Made by a program: the position numbers and the translations under genes | Notes under the pieces: generated by a model | Database searches by the model: none | Told to the model about the DNA's origin: nothing | What the model saw: only the letters and a program-made list of their open reading frames with translations | Shown here: positions 54,852 through 63,551 of the stretch, one piece after another | Layout of the letters: every line of letters starts with the position of its first letter | How positions within the stretch are numbered: position 1 is the first letter of the stretch | Assembly (NCBI RefSeq): GCF_025642785.1 | Contig: NZ_JANZKU010000017.1 | Location: forward strand, 1 to 64,000 | Length of the DNA: 64,000 nt | Direction: 5' to 3' | DNA from: Pseudomonas sp. RIT-PI-AD | GTDB taxonomy: Bacteria > Pseudomonadota > Gammaproteobacteria > Pseudomonadales > Pseudomonadaceae

Positions 54852-56285
54852 ATGAGCAGCAACGATTCCAGAGCTCCGTCCTTTCCCATGAAGCGCTGCC
54901 CGTTCTCCCCGCCGCCGGAGTACGCGCAGATTCGTGAGGAAGCCCCGATTTCCAAGGTGACCATGCCGGATGGCTCGCAGGCCTGGCTGATGACCCGCTA
55001 CGACGATGTCAAGGCGGTGCTCGGCGACAACCGCTTCTCCACCGATGCCTCGACGCCCGGCTACCCGTTCATCGCCCCCGCACGCGCCGCGCTGTTGATG
55101 AACGAAAAACCCAAGACCCTGATCCGCCTCGACCCCCCGGAGCACACCAAGCACCGGCGGATGCTGACCAAGGAATTCATGCTGACCCAGGTCGAGGCCA
55201 TGCGGCCCTTCGTGCAGAAGACCGTCGACGAGTTGCTCGATCACCTGGAGTCGCTGGATTGCAGCGAGAACCCGGTGGATTTCGCCGAGGAATTCGCCCT
55301 GGCGCTGCCCACCACGGTGATCGCCAACCTGCTCGGCGTGCCCTACGAGGACCGCGACTTCTTCCAGGAGCGCGCCCAGGCCAAGCTCGACCTCACCGCC
55401 GACCCGGAGGTCCCGCTCAGAGCCGGCGAGGAAATGCGTGCCTACCTGGACAAGCTGATCGAGGAGAAGATGAGCAGCCCGGGCAATCGCGACGACTTGA
55501 TCAGCCGGCTGATCAACAACCAGGTGGTGCCCGGCCACCTGAGCCGCGAGGAAGCCCTGGCGACCATCGAGCTGCTGCTGATGGGCGGCCACGAGACCAC
55601 CGCCAACATGATCGCCCTGGGAACCCTGTCGCTGCTGATGAACCCCCGGCAGAAAGACGAGTTGATCGCCGATCCCTCGCTGGTGAAGAACGCCGTCGAG
55701 GAAATGCTGCGCTTCCACACCATCGTCCACTACAACGGCCCGCGGGTGGCCCTGGAGGACGTCGAGGTGGGCGGGCAACTGATCCGCAAGGGCGAGGGCG
55801 TGATGGCGATGATCAGCGCGGCCAACCGCGACCCCGAGCAATTCCCCAACCCTGACGCCTTCGACATCCATCGCGAAGCGCGCCACCACGTGGCCTTCAG
55901 CTACGGCCCGCACCAGTGCCTGGGCCAGCAACTGGCGCGGCTCGAATTGCAGATCGTGTTCACCTCGCTGTTCCAGCGCTTCCCCACCCTGGAACTGGCG
56001 GTGCCGGTGGAGTCGCTGCGCTTCAACCACGACGCCTTCGTCTACGGCATCAAGTCGCTGCCGCTGAAGTGGGCGTCGAAGACTCCGAAGAAGTTCTTCT
56101 CGGTGGACTACTCGCGCTGCGTCGGCGGCGGGCTGTGCGTAATGGCCGCGCCCAAGGTCTTCGCCCAGAACGAGGACGACGGCCTGGTCATCGTGCTGGA
56201 CGAGAACCCGCCGCCGGAAGAGCACGAGGCCGTGCGCGAAGCGGCGCGGCTGTGCCCGGCGCTGTGCATCCACATCGACAAGTAA
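54852..56285 (+). CDS. Cytochrome P450 fused to a C-terminal [3Fe-4S] ferredoxin
   Basis: 477 residues from the ATG at 54852 (AAGGTG upstream). The P450 domain (about 20-408) has the I-helix oxygen-activation motif MGGHETT (244-250), ExxR at Glu284-Arg287, and the haem loop FSYGPHQCLG with ligand Cys356. A linker leads to a ferredoxin domain (about 415-477) with Cys423-x5-Cys429 and Cys468-Pro, the single-cluster pattern of P450-partner [3Fe-4S] ferredoxins, which are usually separate proteins. The reductase gene follows 45 bp on, so the three-component electron chain is reduced to two proteins. It probably hydroxylates the pathway substrate. Confidence 0.93.
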   Translation: MSSNDSRAPSFPMKRCPFSPPPEYAQIREEAPISKVTMPDGSQAWLMTRYDDVKAVLGDNRFSTDASTPGYPFIAPARAALLMNEKPKTLIRLDPPEHTKHRRMLTKEFMLTQVEAMRPFVQKTVDELLDHLESLDCSENPVDFAEEFALALPTTVIANLLGVPYEDRDFFQERAQAKLDLTADPEVPLRAGEEMRAYLDKLIEEKMSSPGNRDDLISRLINNQVVPGHLSREEALATIELLLMGGHETTANMIALGTLSLLMNPRQKDELIADPSLVKNAVEEMLRFHTIVHYNGPRVALEDVEVGGQLIRKGEGVMAMISAANRDPEQFPNPDAFDIHREARHHVAFSYGPHQCLGQQLARLELQIVFTSLFQRFPTLELAVPVESLRFNHDAFVYGIKSLPLKWASKTPKKFFSVDYSRCVGGGLCVMAAPKVFAQNEDDGLVIVLDENPPPEEHEAVREAARLCPALCIHIDK

Positions 56286-56330
56286 CGGTGTGCCGACCGG
56301 GGTCCGCGACCCCGGTGGCGGGAGTGAGTC

Positions 56331-57581
56331 ATGACCAATGAAGGCATCACCATCGTCGGCAGCGGCCAGGCGGCGTTCCAGCTCGCCGGCTTCCTGCGCG
56401 ACGAAGGCTACGTCGGCCGTATCCGGCTGATCGGCGACGAGGCGCACCTGCCGTACCAGCGGCCGCCGCTGTCCAAGGCCTACATGAACGGCGAGGTGGA
56501 AGCCGAGGGCCTGAGCTTCCAGACCCTGGACTACTACGCCCGGCGCGGCATCGAGCTGCACATGGGCGCGCCGGTGGTGCGCATCGACCGCGCCGCGCAC
56601 CTCGTCGAGACCGCCGACGGCGAGCGCCTGGGCTATGCCCACCTGGTGCTGGCCACCGGGGCGCGCAACCGCCGCCTGCCGGCCCTGGGCCTGGCCCAGC
56701 CGGCGGTGCTGGACCTGCGTGGCCTGGACGATGCGCGGGGGATTCGCGAGCGGCTGGCGGCGGCGCAGGACATCCTGGTGATCGGTGCCGGCTTCCTCGG
56801 CCTGGAATTCGCCGCCGTGGCGGCCAAGAAGGGCGCGCGGGTGAACGTAGTGGAGGCCGGCCCGGGGCTGATGGGCCGCGCGGTCTGCGCGGTCGTCGGC
56901 GACGCTTTCCGTCGCCATCAGGAAGCCCTCGGCGTGCGCTTCCACCTGAGCACCACCCTGGGCGCGCTGACGCCCCTGACGGAGGGCCGCCTGGCCGTGG
57001 AGCTGTCCGACGGCCAGCGCCTCGAAGTCGATCTGGCGGTGGTCAGCATCGGCGTCCTGCCCAATGTCGAGCTGGCCGAGCAGGCCGGCTTGCCCATCGA
57101 TAACGGCATCGTCGTCGATGCCTACCTGGGCACCGCGGACCCGGACATCTCCGCGATCGGCGATTGCGCCGCCTTCGCCTCGCGCTTCGCGCCCGGCCTG
57201 TGCCGCATCGAGTCGGTGCAGAACGCCATGGACCAGGCGCGTTGCCTGGCGAAACGGCTGGTCGGGCAACCCGCGGCCTACGACGCGGTGCCCTGGTTCT
57301 GGAGCGACCAGGGCGGCCTCAAGCTGCAGATCGCCGGGCTCTCCACCGGGGCCGACGAAGTGGTGCTGCGCGGCGACGTGGAGGCGCACAGCTTCTCCGC
57401 CTACCGTTTCCGCGAGGGCGAACTGGTCGCGGTGGAGTCGGTGGCGCGGCCCAGCGACCACATGGCCGCGCGCCGGCTGCTGAGCAGCGGTGCGCGGGTC
57501 ACGCCGGCCCACGTACGCAACCAGGCGTTCGACCTCAAGACCCTGCTGCCGGCGGCACCGGCCGTTTCGCCCACGGCATGA
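56331..57581 (+). CDS. NAD(P)H-dependent ferredoxin reductase (putidaredoxin/rhodocoxin-reductase type)
   Basis: 416 residues. FAD is bound by ITIVGSGQAAFQLAGFLRDE (about 5-24) and NAD by ILVIGAGFLGLEFAAVAAKK. PYQRPPLSKAYMNGE and ISAIGDCAAFASRF are typical of this flavoprotein family, which passes electrons from NADH to P450 or dioxygenase ferredoxins. Its position right after the P450-ferredoxin gene identifies it as the electron donor. The ATG at 56331 lies after GGGAGTG. Confidence 0.93.
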   Translation: MTNEGITIVGSGQAAFQLAGFLRDEGYVGRIRLIGDEAHLPYQRPPLSKAYMNGEVEAEGLSFQTLDYYARRGIELHMGAPVVRIDRAAHLVETADGERLGYAHLVLATGARNRRLPALGLAQPAVLDLRGLDDARGIRERLAAAQDILVIGAGFLGLEFAAVAAKKGARVNVVEAGPGLMGRAVCAVVGDAFRRHQEALGVRFHLSTTLGALTPLTEGRLAVELSDGQRLEVDLAVVSIGVLPNVELAEQAGLPIDNGIVVDAYLGTADPDISAIGDCAAFASRFAPGLCRIESVQNAMDQARCLAKRLVGQPAAYDAVPWFWSDQGGLKLQIAGLSTGADEVVLRGDVEAHSFSAYRFREGELVAVESVARPSDHMAARRLLSSGARVTPAHVRNQAFDLKTLLPAAPAVSPTA

Positions 57582-57672
57582 CGGGCACAGGCCGCCTTCC
57601 CGGCGGATTCCGATCCCTCGGCGACCCCGCGCGTTCGCGCGCCGGCGTCGCCTCCAGACAGGAAGACTTCAG

Positions 57673-59166
57673 ATGTCCACGCTCCATCCGCGGCTCGACG
57701 CCGCCGCCGCCGACTTCATCCGGCGCGAACACCGACTGCTGATCGACGGCCGCTGGGTCGCGGCCAGTTCCGGACGCCTGTTCGAGGTCGAGGACCCCGG
57801 CACCGGACGGATCATCGCGCGGGTCGCCGAAGGCGTCGCCCGGGACATCGACCTGGCGGTGGACGCGGCGCGCCGCGCCTTCGACGGCGGCGACTGGCCG
57901 AAGCTGAAGCCCGCCGACCGCTCGCGCCTGCTGTTGCGCCTCGCCGACCTGATCGAACGGCACGGCGACGAACTGGCGCAGCTGGAGGTGATGGACAACG
58001 GCAAGCCGCTGGCGGTGGCCCGTCGCGGCATCCTCGGCACCGCCGACATGGTGCGCTACATGGCCGGCTGGGCGACCAAGTTCAACGGCGAGGCGGTGCC
58101 GCTGTCGATGCCCGGCGAATGGCACGCCTACACGGTGCGCGAGGCGGTGGGCGTGGTCGGGCAGATCATCCCGTGGAATTTCCCGCTGTCCATGGCCATC
58201 TGGAAGCTCGCGCCGGCTCTGGCCGCCGGTTGCACCATCGTGCTCAAACCGGCCGAGCAGACCCCGCTGAACGCCCTGCGCCTGGGCGAGCTGATCCTCG
58301 AGGCGGGGTTTCCCGCCGGGGTGGTGAACATCGTCACCGGCTTCGGCGCCGAGGCCGGCGCCGCGCTGGCCGCCCATCCCAAGGTCGACAAGGTGGCGTT
58401 CACCGGTTCCACCCAGACCGGCAAGCGCATCGTCCAGGCGGCCCTGGGCAATTTGAAGAAGGTCACCCTGGAGCTGGGCGGCAAGTCGCCGGTGTTCATC
58501 TTCCCCGACGCCGACCTCGAGGCCGCCGTTCCCGGCGCCGCCAACGCGATCTTCTTCAACAGTGGCCAGGTCTGCTCGGCCGGCTCGCGGCTGTACGTGC
58601 ACGCGCGTGTCTACGAACGGGTGGTGGCGGATCTCGCCGCCTACGGCGATCGCCTGCGCCTGGGGCACGGCATGGAGGAGGGCGTCGACCTCGGCCCGTT
58701 GATCTCGCGGGTGCAGATGGAGCGGGTCCGGGGCTACATCGAGAAGGGGTGCAGCGACGGCGCGACCCTGGTCAGCCAGCGCCGGCTCGACGGCGGCGAC
58801 GGTTTCTTCGTCGCGCCGACGGTGCTCGCCGACACCCGTGCCGAAATGAGCGTGGTGCGCGAGGAAATCTTCGGCCCGGTGCTCTGCGCCATGCCCTTCG
58901 ACGACGATGACCTGGAGCGCCTCGCCGGCCTGGCCAACGACAGCGACTACGGCCTGTTCGCCGGCATCTGGACCCGCGACTTCGGCATGGCGCACAAGCT
59001 CGCCAAGCGCATCCGCGCCGGTTCCGTCTCGGTCAACGCGCACATGGTCAACGACCCGGCGCTGCCGTTCGGCGGCTTCAAGCAGTCGGGCTGGGGCCGC
59101 GAACGGGGCCGCGAGGCGCTGGACATCTATTCCGAGCTGAAAAGCGTCGCCATCAACCTGGGCTGA
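57673..59166 (+). CDS. NAD(P)-dependent aldehyde dehydrogenase
   Basis: 497 residues. Motifs are VVGQIIPWNFPLSMAIWKLA, the NAD-binding FTGSTQTGKRI, the general-base Glu in VTLELGGKSP, the nucleophile Cys in NSGQVCSAGSRLYVH and the C-terminal FGGFKQSGWGRE. It converts the aldehyde made by the alcohol dehydrogenase or GMC enzyme to the carboxylic acid. The ATG at 57673 gives a complete N-terminal strand; upstream in-frame sequence is not conserved-looking. It belongs to the P3 unit, 91 bp after the reductase gene. Confidence 0.93.
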   Translation: MSTLHPRLDAAAADFIRREHRLLIDGRWVAASSGRLFEVEDPGTGRIIARVAEGVARDIDLAVDAARRAFDGGDWPKLKPADRSRLLLRLADLIERHGDELAQLEVMDNGKPLAVARRGILGTADMVRYMAGWATKFNGEAVPLSMPGEWHAYTVREAVGVVGQIIPWNFPLSMAIWKLAPALAAGCTIVLKPAEQTPLNALRLGELILEAGFPAGVVNIVTGFGAEAGAALAAHPKVDKVAFTGSTQTGKRIVQAALGNLKKVTLELGGKSPVFIFPDADLEAAVPGAANAIFFNSGQVCSAGSRLYVHARVYERVVADLAAYGDRLRLGHGMEEGVDLGPLISRVQMERVRGYIEKGCSDGATLVSQRRLDGGDGFFVAPTVLADTRAEMSVVREEIFGPVLCAMPFDDDDLERLAGLANDSDYGLFAGIWTRDFGMAHKLAKRIRAGSVSVNAHMVNDPALPFGGFKQSGWGRERGREALDIYSELKSVAINLG

Positions 59167-59204
59167 CCGGCGGGCGTGCCCGTGCCGGTCGAGGACAATG
59201 CGTC

Positions 59205-60962
59205 ATGAGCGATTACGACTACATCATCGTCGGCGGCGGTTCGGCGGGCTCGGTGCTCGCCCACCGCCTGTCCAGCGATGCCACTACCCGCGTGCTGCTC
59301 TGCGAGGCCGGCGTCGATACGCCTGAAGGGCAGGTGCCGGCGGCCATCCTGGACAGCTATCCCGGCACCGCCTACCTCGACCCGCGCTTTCTCTGGACGG
59401 GCCTGCAGGTCACCACCCAGGCCGTTCGCGAGGCGTTCAAGCCGCCGCTGCGCAAGTACGAGCAGGGGCGGGTGATGGGGGGCGGTTCCGCGATCAACGG
59501 GCAGTTCTTCAACCGGGGTGGGCCTTCCGACTACGACGAGTGGGCCGCCCGCGGCGCCCATGGCTGGGACTGGGCGTCGGTGCTGCCGTATTTCCGCAAG
59601 GTCGAGCGCGACCTGGATTTCGACGGCCCCCTGCACGGCGACGCCGGGCGGATCCCGGTCCGGCGAATCTTCCCCGAGGCCTGGCCCGGCCATCCGAAGG
59701 CCGTAGCCCGCGCCCTGGACGAGGCCGGCTACCGCTACCTGCCGGACCAGAACGGCGTGTTCGAGGACGGCTATTTTCCCATCGCCATTTCCAACCAGGA
59801 CGAACGCCGGGTATCGGCGGCCATGGCCTACCTGGACAGCGCCACCCGCCAACGCGCCAACCTGACGATCTGGTCCGGCGCCCAGGTGAGCCGGGTGCTT
59901 TTCGAGGGCAACCGCTGCACCGGCGTCGAGGTGGAGTTCGCCGGCGAGATGCGCCGGATCGGCGCCCGCGAGGTGATCCTCAGCGCCGGGGCGATCCATT
60001 CCCCGGCCTTGCTCATGCGCTCCGGGGTCGGCCCGGCCGAACACCTGCGCGAGTGGGGCGTCGAGGTGGTGGCGGACGTGCCGGGAGTCGGCCAGCACCT
60101 GATGGAGCACCCGTCCATCGCCCTGGCGTCCTATATCCGCAAGGCGGCGCGGGTCAACGACCTGACCCGCCGGCACATCATGCTCGGCTGGCGCTATTCC
60201 TCGGGCATGTGCGGCGCGCCGCCGGGCGACATGTTCGTCGCCGCGGTGACCAAGACCTCCTGGCACGCTGTGGGTCGTTGCGTCGGCACCCTGTTGATGT
60301 ACGTGAACAAACCCTATTCGGACAGCGGCCAGGTGCGCCTGGCCTCCACCGACTGGCGCGTGCCGCCGCGGGTGGAGCTGAACCTGCTGTCCGACCCGCG
60401 CGACCTCGATCGCCTGGTGGATGGCTTCCACCGCATGGCCGCCCTGCAGGCCAGCGCGGCCATGCGCGAGGCGACCTCGGAACCCTTTCCCGCCAGCTAC
60501 AGCGAGAAGGTGCGCCAGGTGGGCATGCTCAGCACGCGCAACCGCATCCTCACCGACGTGCTCGCGGCCCTGCTGGACGGCCCCGCGCCCTTGCGCAAGC
60601 TGCTGATGCGCAAGCTGGTGGCCGGCGGCCCGACCCTGGCGGCGGTGCTCGCCGACGAAAACCTGCTGCGCGAATTCATCCGCGGCGCCTGCGTGGGGGT
60701 CTGGCACCCCGGCTGCACCTGCCGGATGGGCGCGGACGACGACCCCAGCGCGGTGACCGATGCCGCCGGGCGGGTCCGCGGCACCCGCGGCTTGCGGGTG
60801 GTCGACGCCTCGATCTTCCCGGCGCTGCCCAGCGGCAACATCAATTTCCCGACCATGATGGCCGCCGAGCGCATCGCCGACCTGATCCTCGCCGGCGACC
60901 CGGCGCCGGAGCGGGCCGCGGTCGCCGACCCGCAGCGCGAGCCCAGCCTGGTCCAGGAGTAG
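59205..60962 (+). CDS. GMC-family FAD oxidoreductase (choline-dehydrogenase-like)
   Basis: 585 residues. The dinucleotide motif is DYIIVGGGSAGSVLAHRL, the GMC signature 1 region is GGGSAINGQFFNRGGPSDYD, signature 2 is GAIHSPALLMRSGVGP, and the C-terminal active site is VWHPGCTCRMG (His) with PSGNINFPTMMAAERIADLI. GMC enzymes oxidise alcohols with quinone or oxygen acceptors. It is a second alcohol-oxidising enzyme in the same unit, perhaps for a different hydroxyl group. It starts 38 bp after the aldehyde dehydrogenase. No signal peptide is seen. Confidence 0.92.
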   Translation: MSDYDYIIVGGGSAGSVLAHRLSSDATTRVLLCEAGVDTPEGQVPAAILDSYPGTAYLDPRFLWTGLQVTTQAVREAFKPPLRKYEQGRVMGGGSAINGQFFNRGGPSDYDEWAARGAHGWDWASVLPYFRKVERDLDFDGPLHGDAGRIPVRRIFPEAWPGHPKAVARALDEAGYRYLPDQNGVFEDGYFPIAISNQDERRVSAAMAYLDSATRQRANLTIWSGAQVSRVLFEGNRCTGVEVEFAGEMRRIGAREVILSAGAIHSPALLMRSGVGPAEHLREWGVEVVADVPGVGQHLMEHPSIALASYIRKAARVNDLTRRHIMLGWRYSSGMCGAPPGDMFVAAVTKTSWHAVGRCVGTLLMYVNKPYSDSGQVRLASTDWRVPPRVELNLLSDPRDLDRLVDGFHRMAALQASAAMREATSEPFPASYSEKVRQVGMLSTRNRILTDVLAALLDGPAPLRKLLMRKLVAGGPTLAAVLADENLLREFIRGACVGVWHPGCTCRMGADDDPSAVTDAAGRVRGTRGLRVVDASIFPALPSGNINFPTMMAAERIADLILAGDPAPERAAVADPQREPSLVQE

Positions 60963-61000
60963 CCGCCACCGGGTTCGAGCGAACCCCCTTCGTGCAACGC

Positions 61001-61022
61001 CCGCCCGGCTTCCGCCGGGCGG
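61001..61022 (+). terminator. Strong hairpin between the GMC and EamA genes
   Basis: CCGCCCGGC-TTCC-GCCGGGCGG is a perfect 9-bp stem with a 4-nt loop in the 141-bp gap of the P3 unit. The following TCACCTTCATT is only mildly T-rich. It could terminate, attenuate or protect the upstream transcript, making the transporter gene less expressed. Confidence 0.5.
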
Positions 61023-61103
61023 TCACCTTCATTGCGCCGGCATGGGCGCCGGCGCGTGGACCGGGCGTCGGTGGCGGTATGCCGCTCAAGGAGCGAAACC
61101 GCC

Positions 61104-61982
61104 ATGCAACCCCGTTCGGTTCTGCTCGCCCTGGCGGTCGCCTTGCTCTGGGGCGGGAATTTCATCGCCCTGAAATTCGCCAGCCAGGCGTTTCCGCCGA
61201 TCTTCATCGCGGCCATGCGCTTCGCCTGCGTGGCGATCCTGATGCTGCCCTTCGTCAAGGTCCCCAGCCGGGCCAGGATGCCGGGCATCCTGGCGGTGTC
61301 CTTCACCCTCGGCAGCCTGCACTTCGGCCCCATGTTCACCGGGTTGGCGCGGGTCGAGGCGGCGACCGGGGCGATCATGTCGCAGCTCAGCGTGCCCTTC
61401 AGCGCGCTGCTCGCCGCGTTCTGGTTCAAGGAGCGCCTGGGCCTGCGCCAGATCGGCGGCATCGCCCTGGCCTTCACCGGCGTGGCCCTGCTGGCCGGCG
61501 CGCCGAGCGGGGCGAGCGACCCCCTGGGCATCTGCCTGATCGTCTTCGGCGCGCTGTGCTGGGCGCTGGCGAACGGCGTGATCAAGCATTTCGGCCCCTT
61601 CGATCCCTACATGCTCACCGCCTGGATGGCGCTGTTCGCCGCGCCGCAGCTGTTCGCCATGTCCTACGTCCTGGAACAGGGCCAATGGCAGAGCCTGCGC
61701 CAGGCCGGCTGGGCGGATTGGGGCGCGGTCGCCTACATCGTGGTGGGGGCCGGCATCCTCGGCTACACGCTCTGGTACCGCCTGCTGAACGACAACCCGG
61801 TCAGCCAGATCGTGCCCTTCGCGCTGCTGCCGCCGGTGATCGCGGTGTTCCTCGCGATCCCCATCCTCGGCACTCCGCTGAGCGCCGCGCTGCTGCTCGG
61901 CGGTTTCCTCACCGTGGCCGGGGTGGGGCTCTGCGAAATCCACTGGCCACGCCGCGGGCACCGTCCGTGGCGCAAGCGCTAG
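61104..61982 (+). CDS. EamA/DMT-family transporter
   Basis: 292 residues, ten predicted membrane helices in two EamA repeats. The first opens ALAVALLWGGNFIALKFASQ and the second LCWALANGVIKHFGPFDPYM. The pattern WGGNF...K is typical of RhaT/YdcZ-like exporters of amino acids or metabolites. The ATG at 61104 follows AAGGAGCG. It is probably the last gene of the P3 unit, set off by the hairpin at 61001-61022. It might export a pathway intermediate or an excess amino acid. Confidence 0.89.
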   Translation: MQPRSVLLALAVALLWGGNFIALKFASQAFPPIFIAAMRFACVAILMLPFVKVPSRARMPGILAVSFTLGSLHFGPMFTGLARVEAATGAIMSQLSVPFSALLAAFWFKERLGLRQIGGIALAFTGVALLAGAPSGASDPLGICLIVFGALCWALANGVIKHFGPFDPYMLTAWMALFAAPQLFAMSYVLEQGQWQSLRQAGWADWGAVAYIVVGAGILGYTLWYRLLNDNPVSQIVPFALLPPVIAVFLAIPILGTPLSAALLLGGFLTVAGVGLCEIHWPRRGHRPWRKR

Positions 61983-62201
61983 GGATTCCCCGGCAGTTCC
62001 CGTGGCGAATGCGCGGCCGCTCCGGGACGCGCGTGCAGCGTCCGTGAACCGCGCCTTTCCGCCGATTCCCGCCTCGCTTGGCGTTTCCGGCCGTCTTCCT
62101 GCCATGCCGGCGCTTCCCGCGCCACCGCTCTGCCACGGGCGCCGCGGGCCCGCGCGCGACATTGGCCGGGGACGCGCCCGGAAGTTTTGCCGCGGAGCGT
62201 G
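61983..62201. other. Intergenic DNA before promoter P4
   Basis: About 220 bp of GC-rich sequence with no supportable gene on either strand, separating the EamA gene from the last operator-controlled unit. Confidence 0.5.
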
Positions 62202-62256
62202 TTGACAAGACCAGTCCGAACACCGATGCTTTTGTCAAAGGTTCATCCAATGGGCC
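62202..62256 (+). promoter_or_regulatory. Promoter P4 with GntR-type operator (CoA-activation unit)
   Basis: TTGACA (62202-62207), a 17-bp spacer and a weak -10 (GATGCT, 62225-62230) are followed by GGTTCATCCAATGGGCC (62240-62256), which keeps the left arm and spacer and differs at two bases of the right arm. The CaiB-family ATG is 51 bp downstream. Confidence 0.76.
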
Positions 62257-62306
62257 ATTGATTGAGGCGCGAAGAAAGCCTCGGCAACTTGCAGGAGATA
62301 ATCGCT

Positions 62307-63479
62307 ATGGCGGGAGCACTGGAGGGACTGCGTGTCCTGGATTTCACGCAGATGATGAACGGCCCGTTCGGCACCATGTTGCTGGCCGACTTCGGCGCGG
62401 ACGTGATCAAGGTCGAGCCGCCGGAAGGCGACACCATGCGCAAGACCGGCGAAACCTTCCTCGGTGACGATGCGGTCTACTTCCTGACCCTGAACCGCAA
62501 CAAGCGCAGCGTGGTGATCGACCTGACCACGCCGGAAGGCCAGGCCACCGCCCATGAGCTGGCGGCCCAGGTGGACATCGTGGTGGAGAACTTCCGCCCC
62601 GGGGTCGCCGAGAAGCTGGGCATCGACTACGACACCCTCAAGCCGCTCAACCCGCGGATGATCTACTGCTCCACCTCGGCCTTCGGCCGCGTCGGGCCGG
62701 ACAGCAAGCGCCCGGGCATGGACCCGGTGGTGCAGGCGATGTCCGGGATCATGCAGCTCACCGGCGACGAAGCCACCGGGCCGCTGAAGACCGGCATGCC
62801 CTATTCGGACCTGATCACCCCGTTGCTCTCGACCATCGGCGTGCTCGCCGCCCTGCAGGCGCGCAACAAGAGCGGCCGCGGCCAGCGGGTCGACCTGTCG
62901 ATGCTCGACGCCACCATCTTCAGCATGATCCCGCGCGACGCCTACTACTTCGCCACCGGCGAGACCCCCGGGCGGATCGGCAACGCCCACTGGCAGATCG
63001 TGCCCTACAACACATACCGCACCGCCGACGACCGGCACATCATGATCATCGCCCACACCGACAAGTTCTGGCAGGCGCTGACCGCCGCGCTGGAAGCCCC
63101 GGAACTGGCCGGCGATCCGCGCTTCGCCAGCAAGGACGGCCGCCTGGCCCATCGCGAACTGGTGGACAGCGGCGTCGCCGCGGCCTTCGCCAAAAAGCCC
63201 ATGGCCTACTGGGACGCGAAGCTGCTGGCTGCCGGGGTGATGTATTCGCCGGTGCTGACCTTCCCCGAAGTCTTCGAGGACCCGCGGGTGCAGCGCGACC
63301 TGGTGGTGGAGGTGGACCACCCGGTGGCCGGCGTCTTCAAGCTGATCACCAATCCCATCCGGCTCTCGGAAAACCCGCCGTCGACCCGCCTGGCGCCGCC
63401 GGTGCTGGGCCAGCACACGGCCGAGGTGCTGGCCGAGTTCGGCATCGCCGCGGCGACGCCGAAACCGGCGCATTCCTGA
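62307..63479 (+). CDS. CaiB/BaiF-family CoA-transferase (second copy)
   Basis: 390 residues from the ATG at 62307 (CAGGAG upstream). Class III CoA-transferase signatures are LRVLDFTQMMNGPFGTMLLA, DFGADVIKVEPPEGD, NRNKRSVVIDLTTPEGQATA and NFRPGVAEKLGIDYDTLKPL. The active-site Asp is in GMDPVVQAMSGIM. It is clearly a different protein from the first copy at 52506, so the pathway probably handles two acids or two CoA donors. It heads the P4 unit; the acyl-CoA synthetase gene begins 72 bp on. Confidence 0.92.
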   Translation: MAGALEGLRVLDFTQMMNGPFGTMLLADFGADVIKVEPPEGDTMRKTGETFLGDDAVYFLTLNRNKRSVVIDLTTPEGQATAHELAAQVDIVVENFRPGVAEKLGIDYDTLKPLNPRMIYCSTSAFGRVGPDSKRPGMDPVVQAMSGIMQLTGDEATGPLKTGMPYSDLITPLLSTIGVLAALQARNKSGRGQRVDLSMLDATIFSMIPRDAYYFATGETPGRIGNAHWQIVPYNTYRTADDRHIMIIAHTDKFWQALTAALEAPELAGDPRFASKDGRLAHRELVDSGVAAAFAKKPMAYWDAKLLAAGVMYSPVLTFPEVFEDPRVQRDLVVEVDHPVAGVFKLITNPIRLSENPPSTRLAPPVLGQHTAEVLAEFGIAAATPKPAHS

Positions 63480-63551
63480 TCCCCACCGACCGACCCACGG
63501 GGCGCGCCCGTCGAGACGCGTTCCACGAGGCGACCCTGGCAGGAGCTTTCC

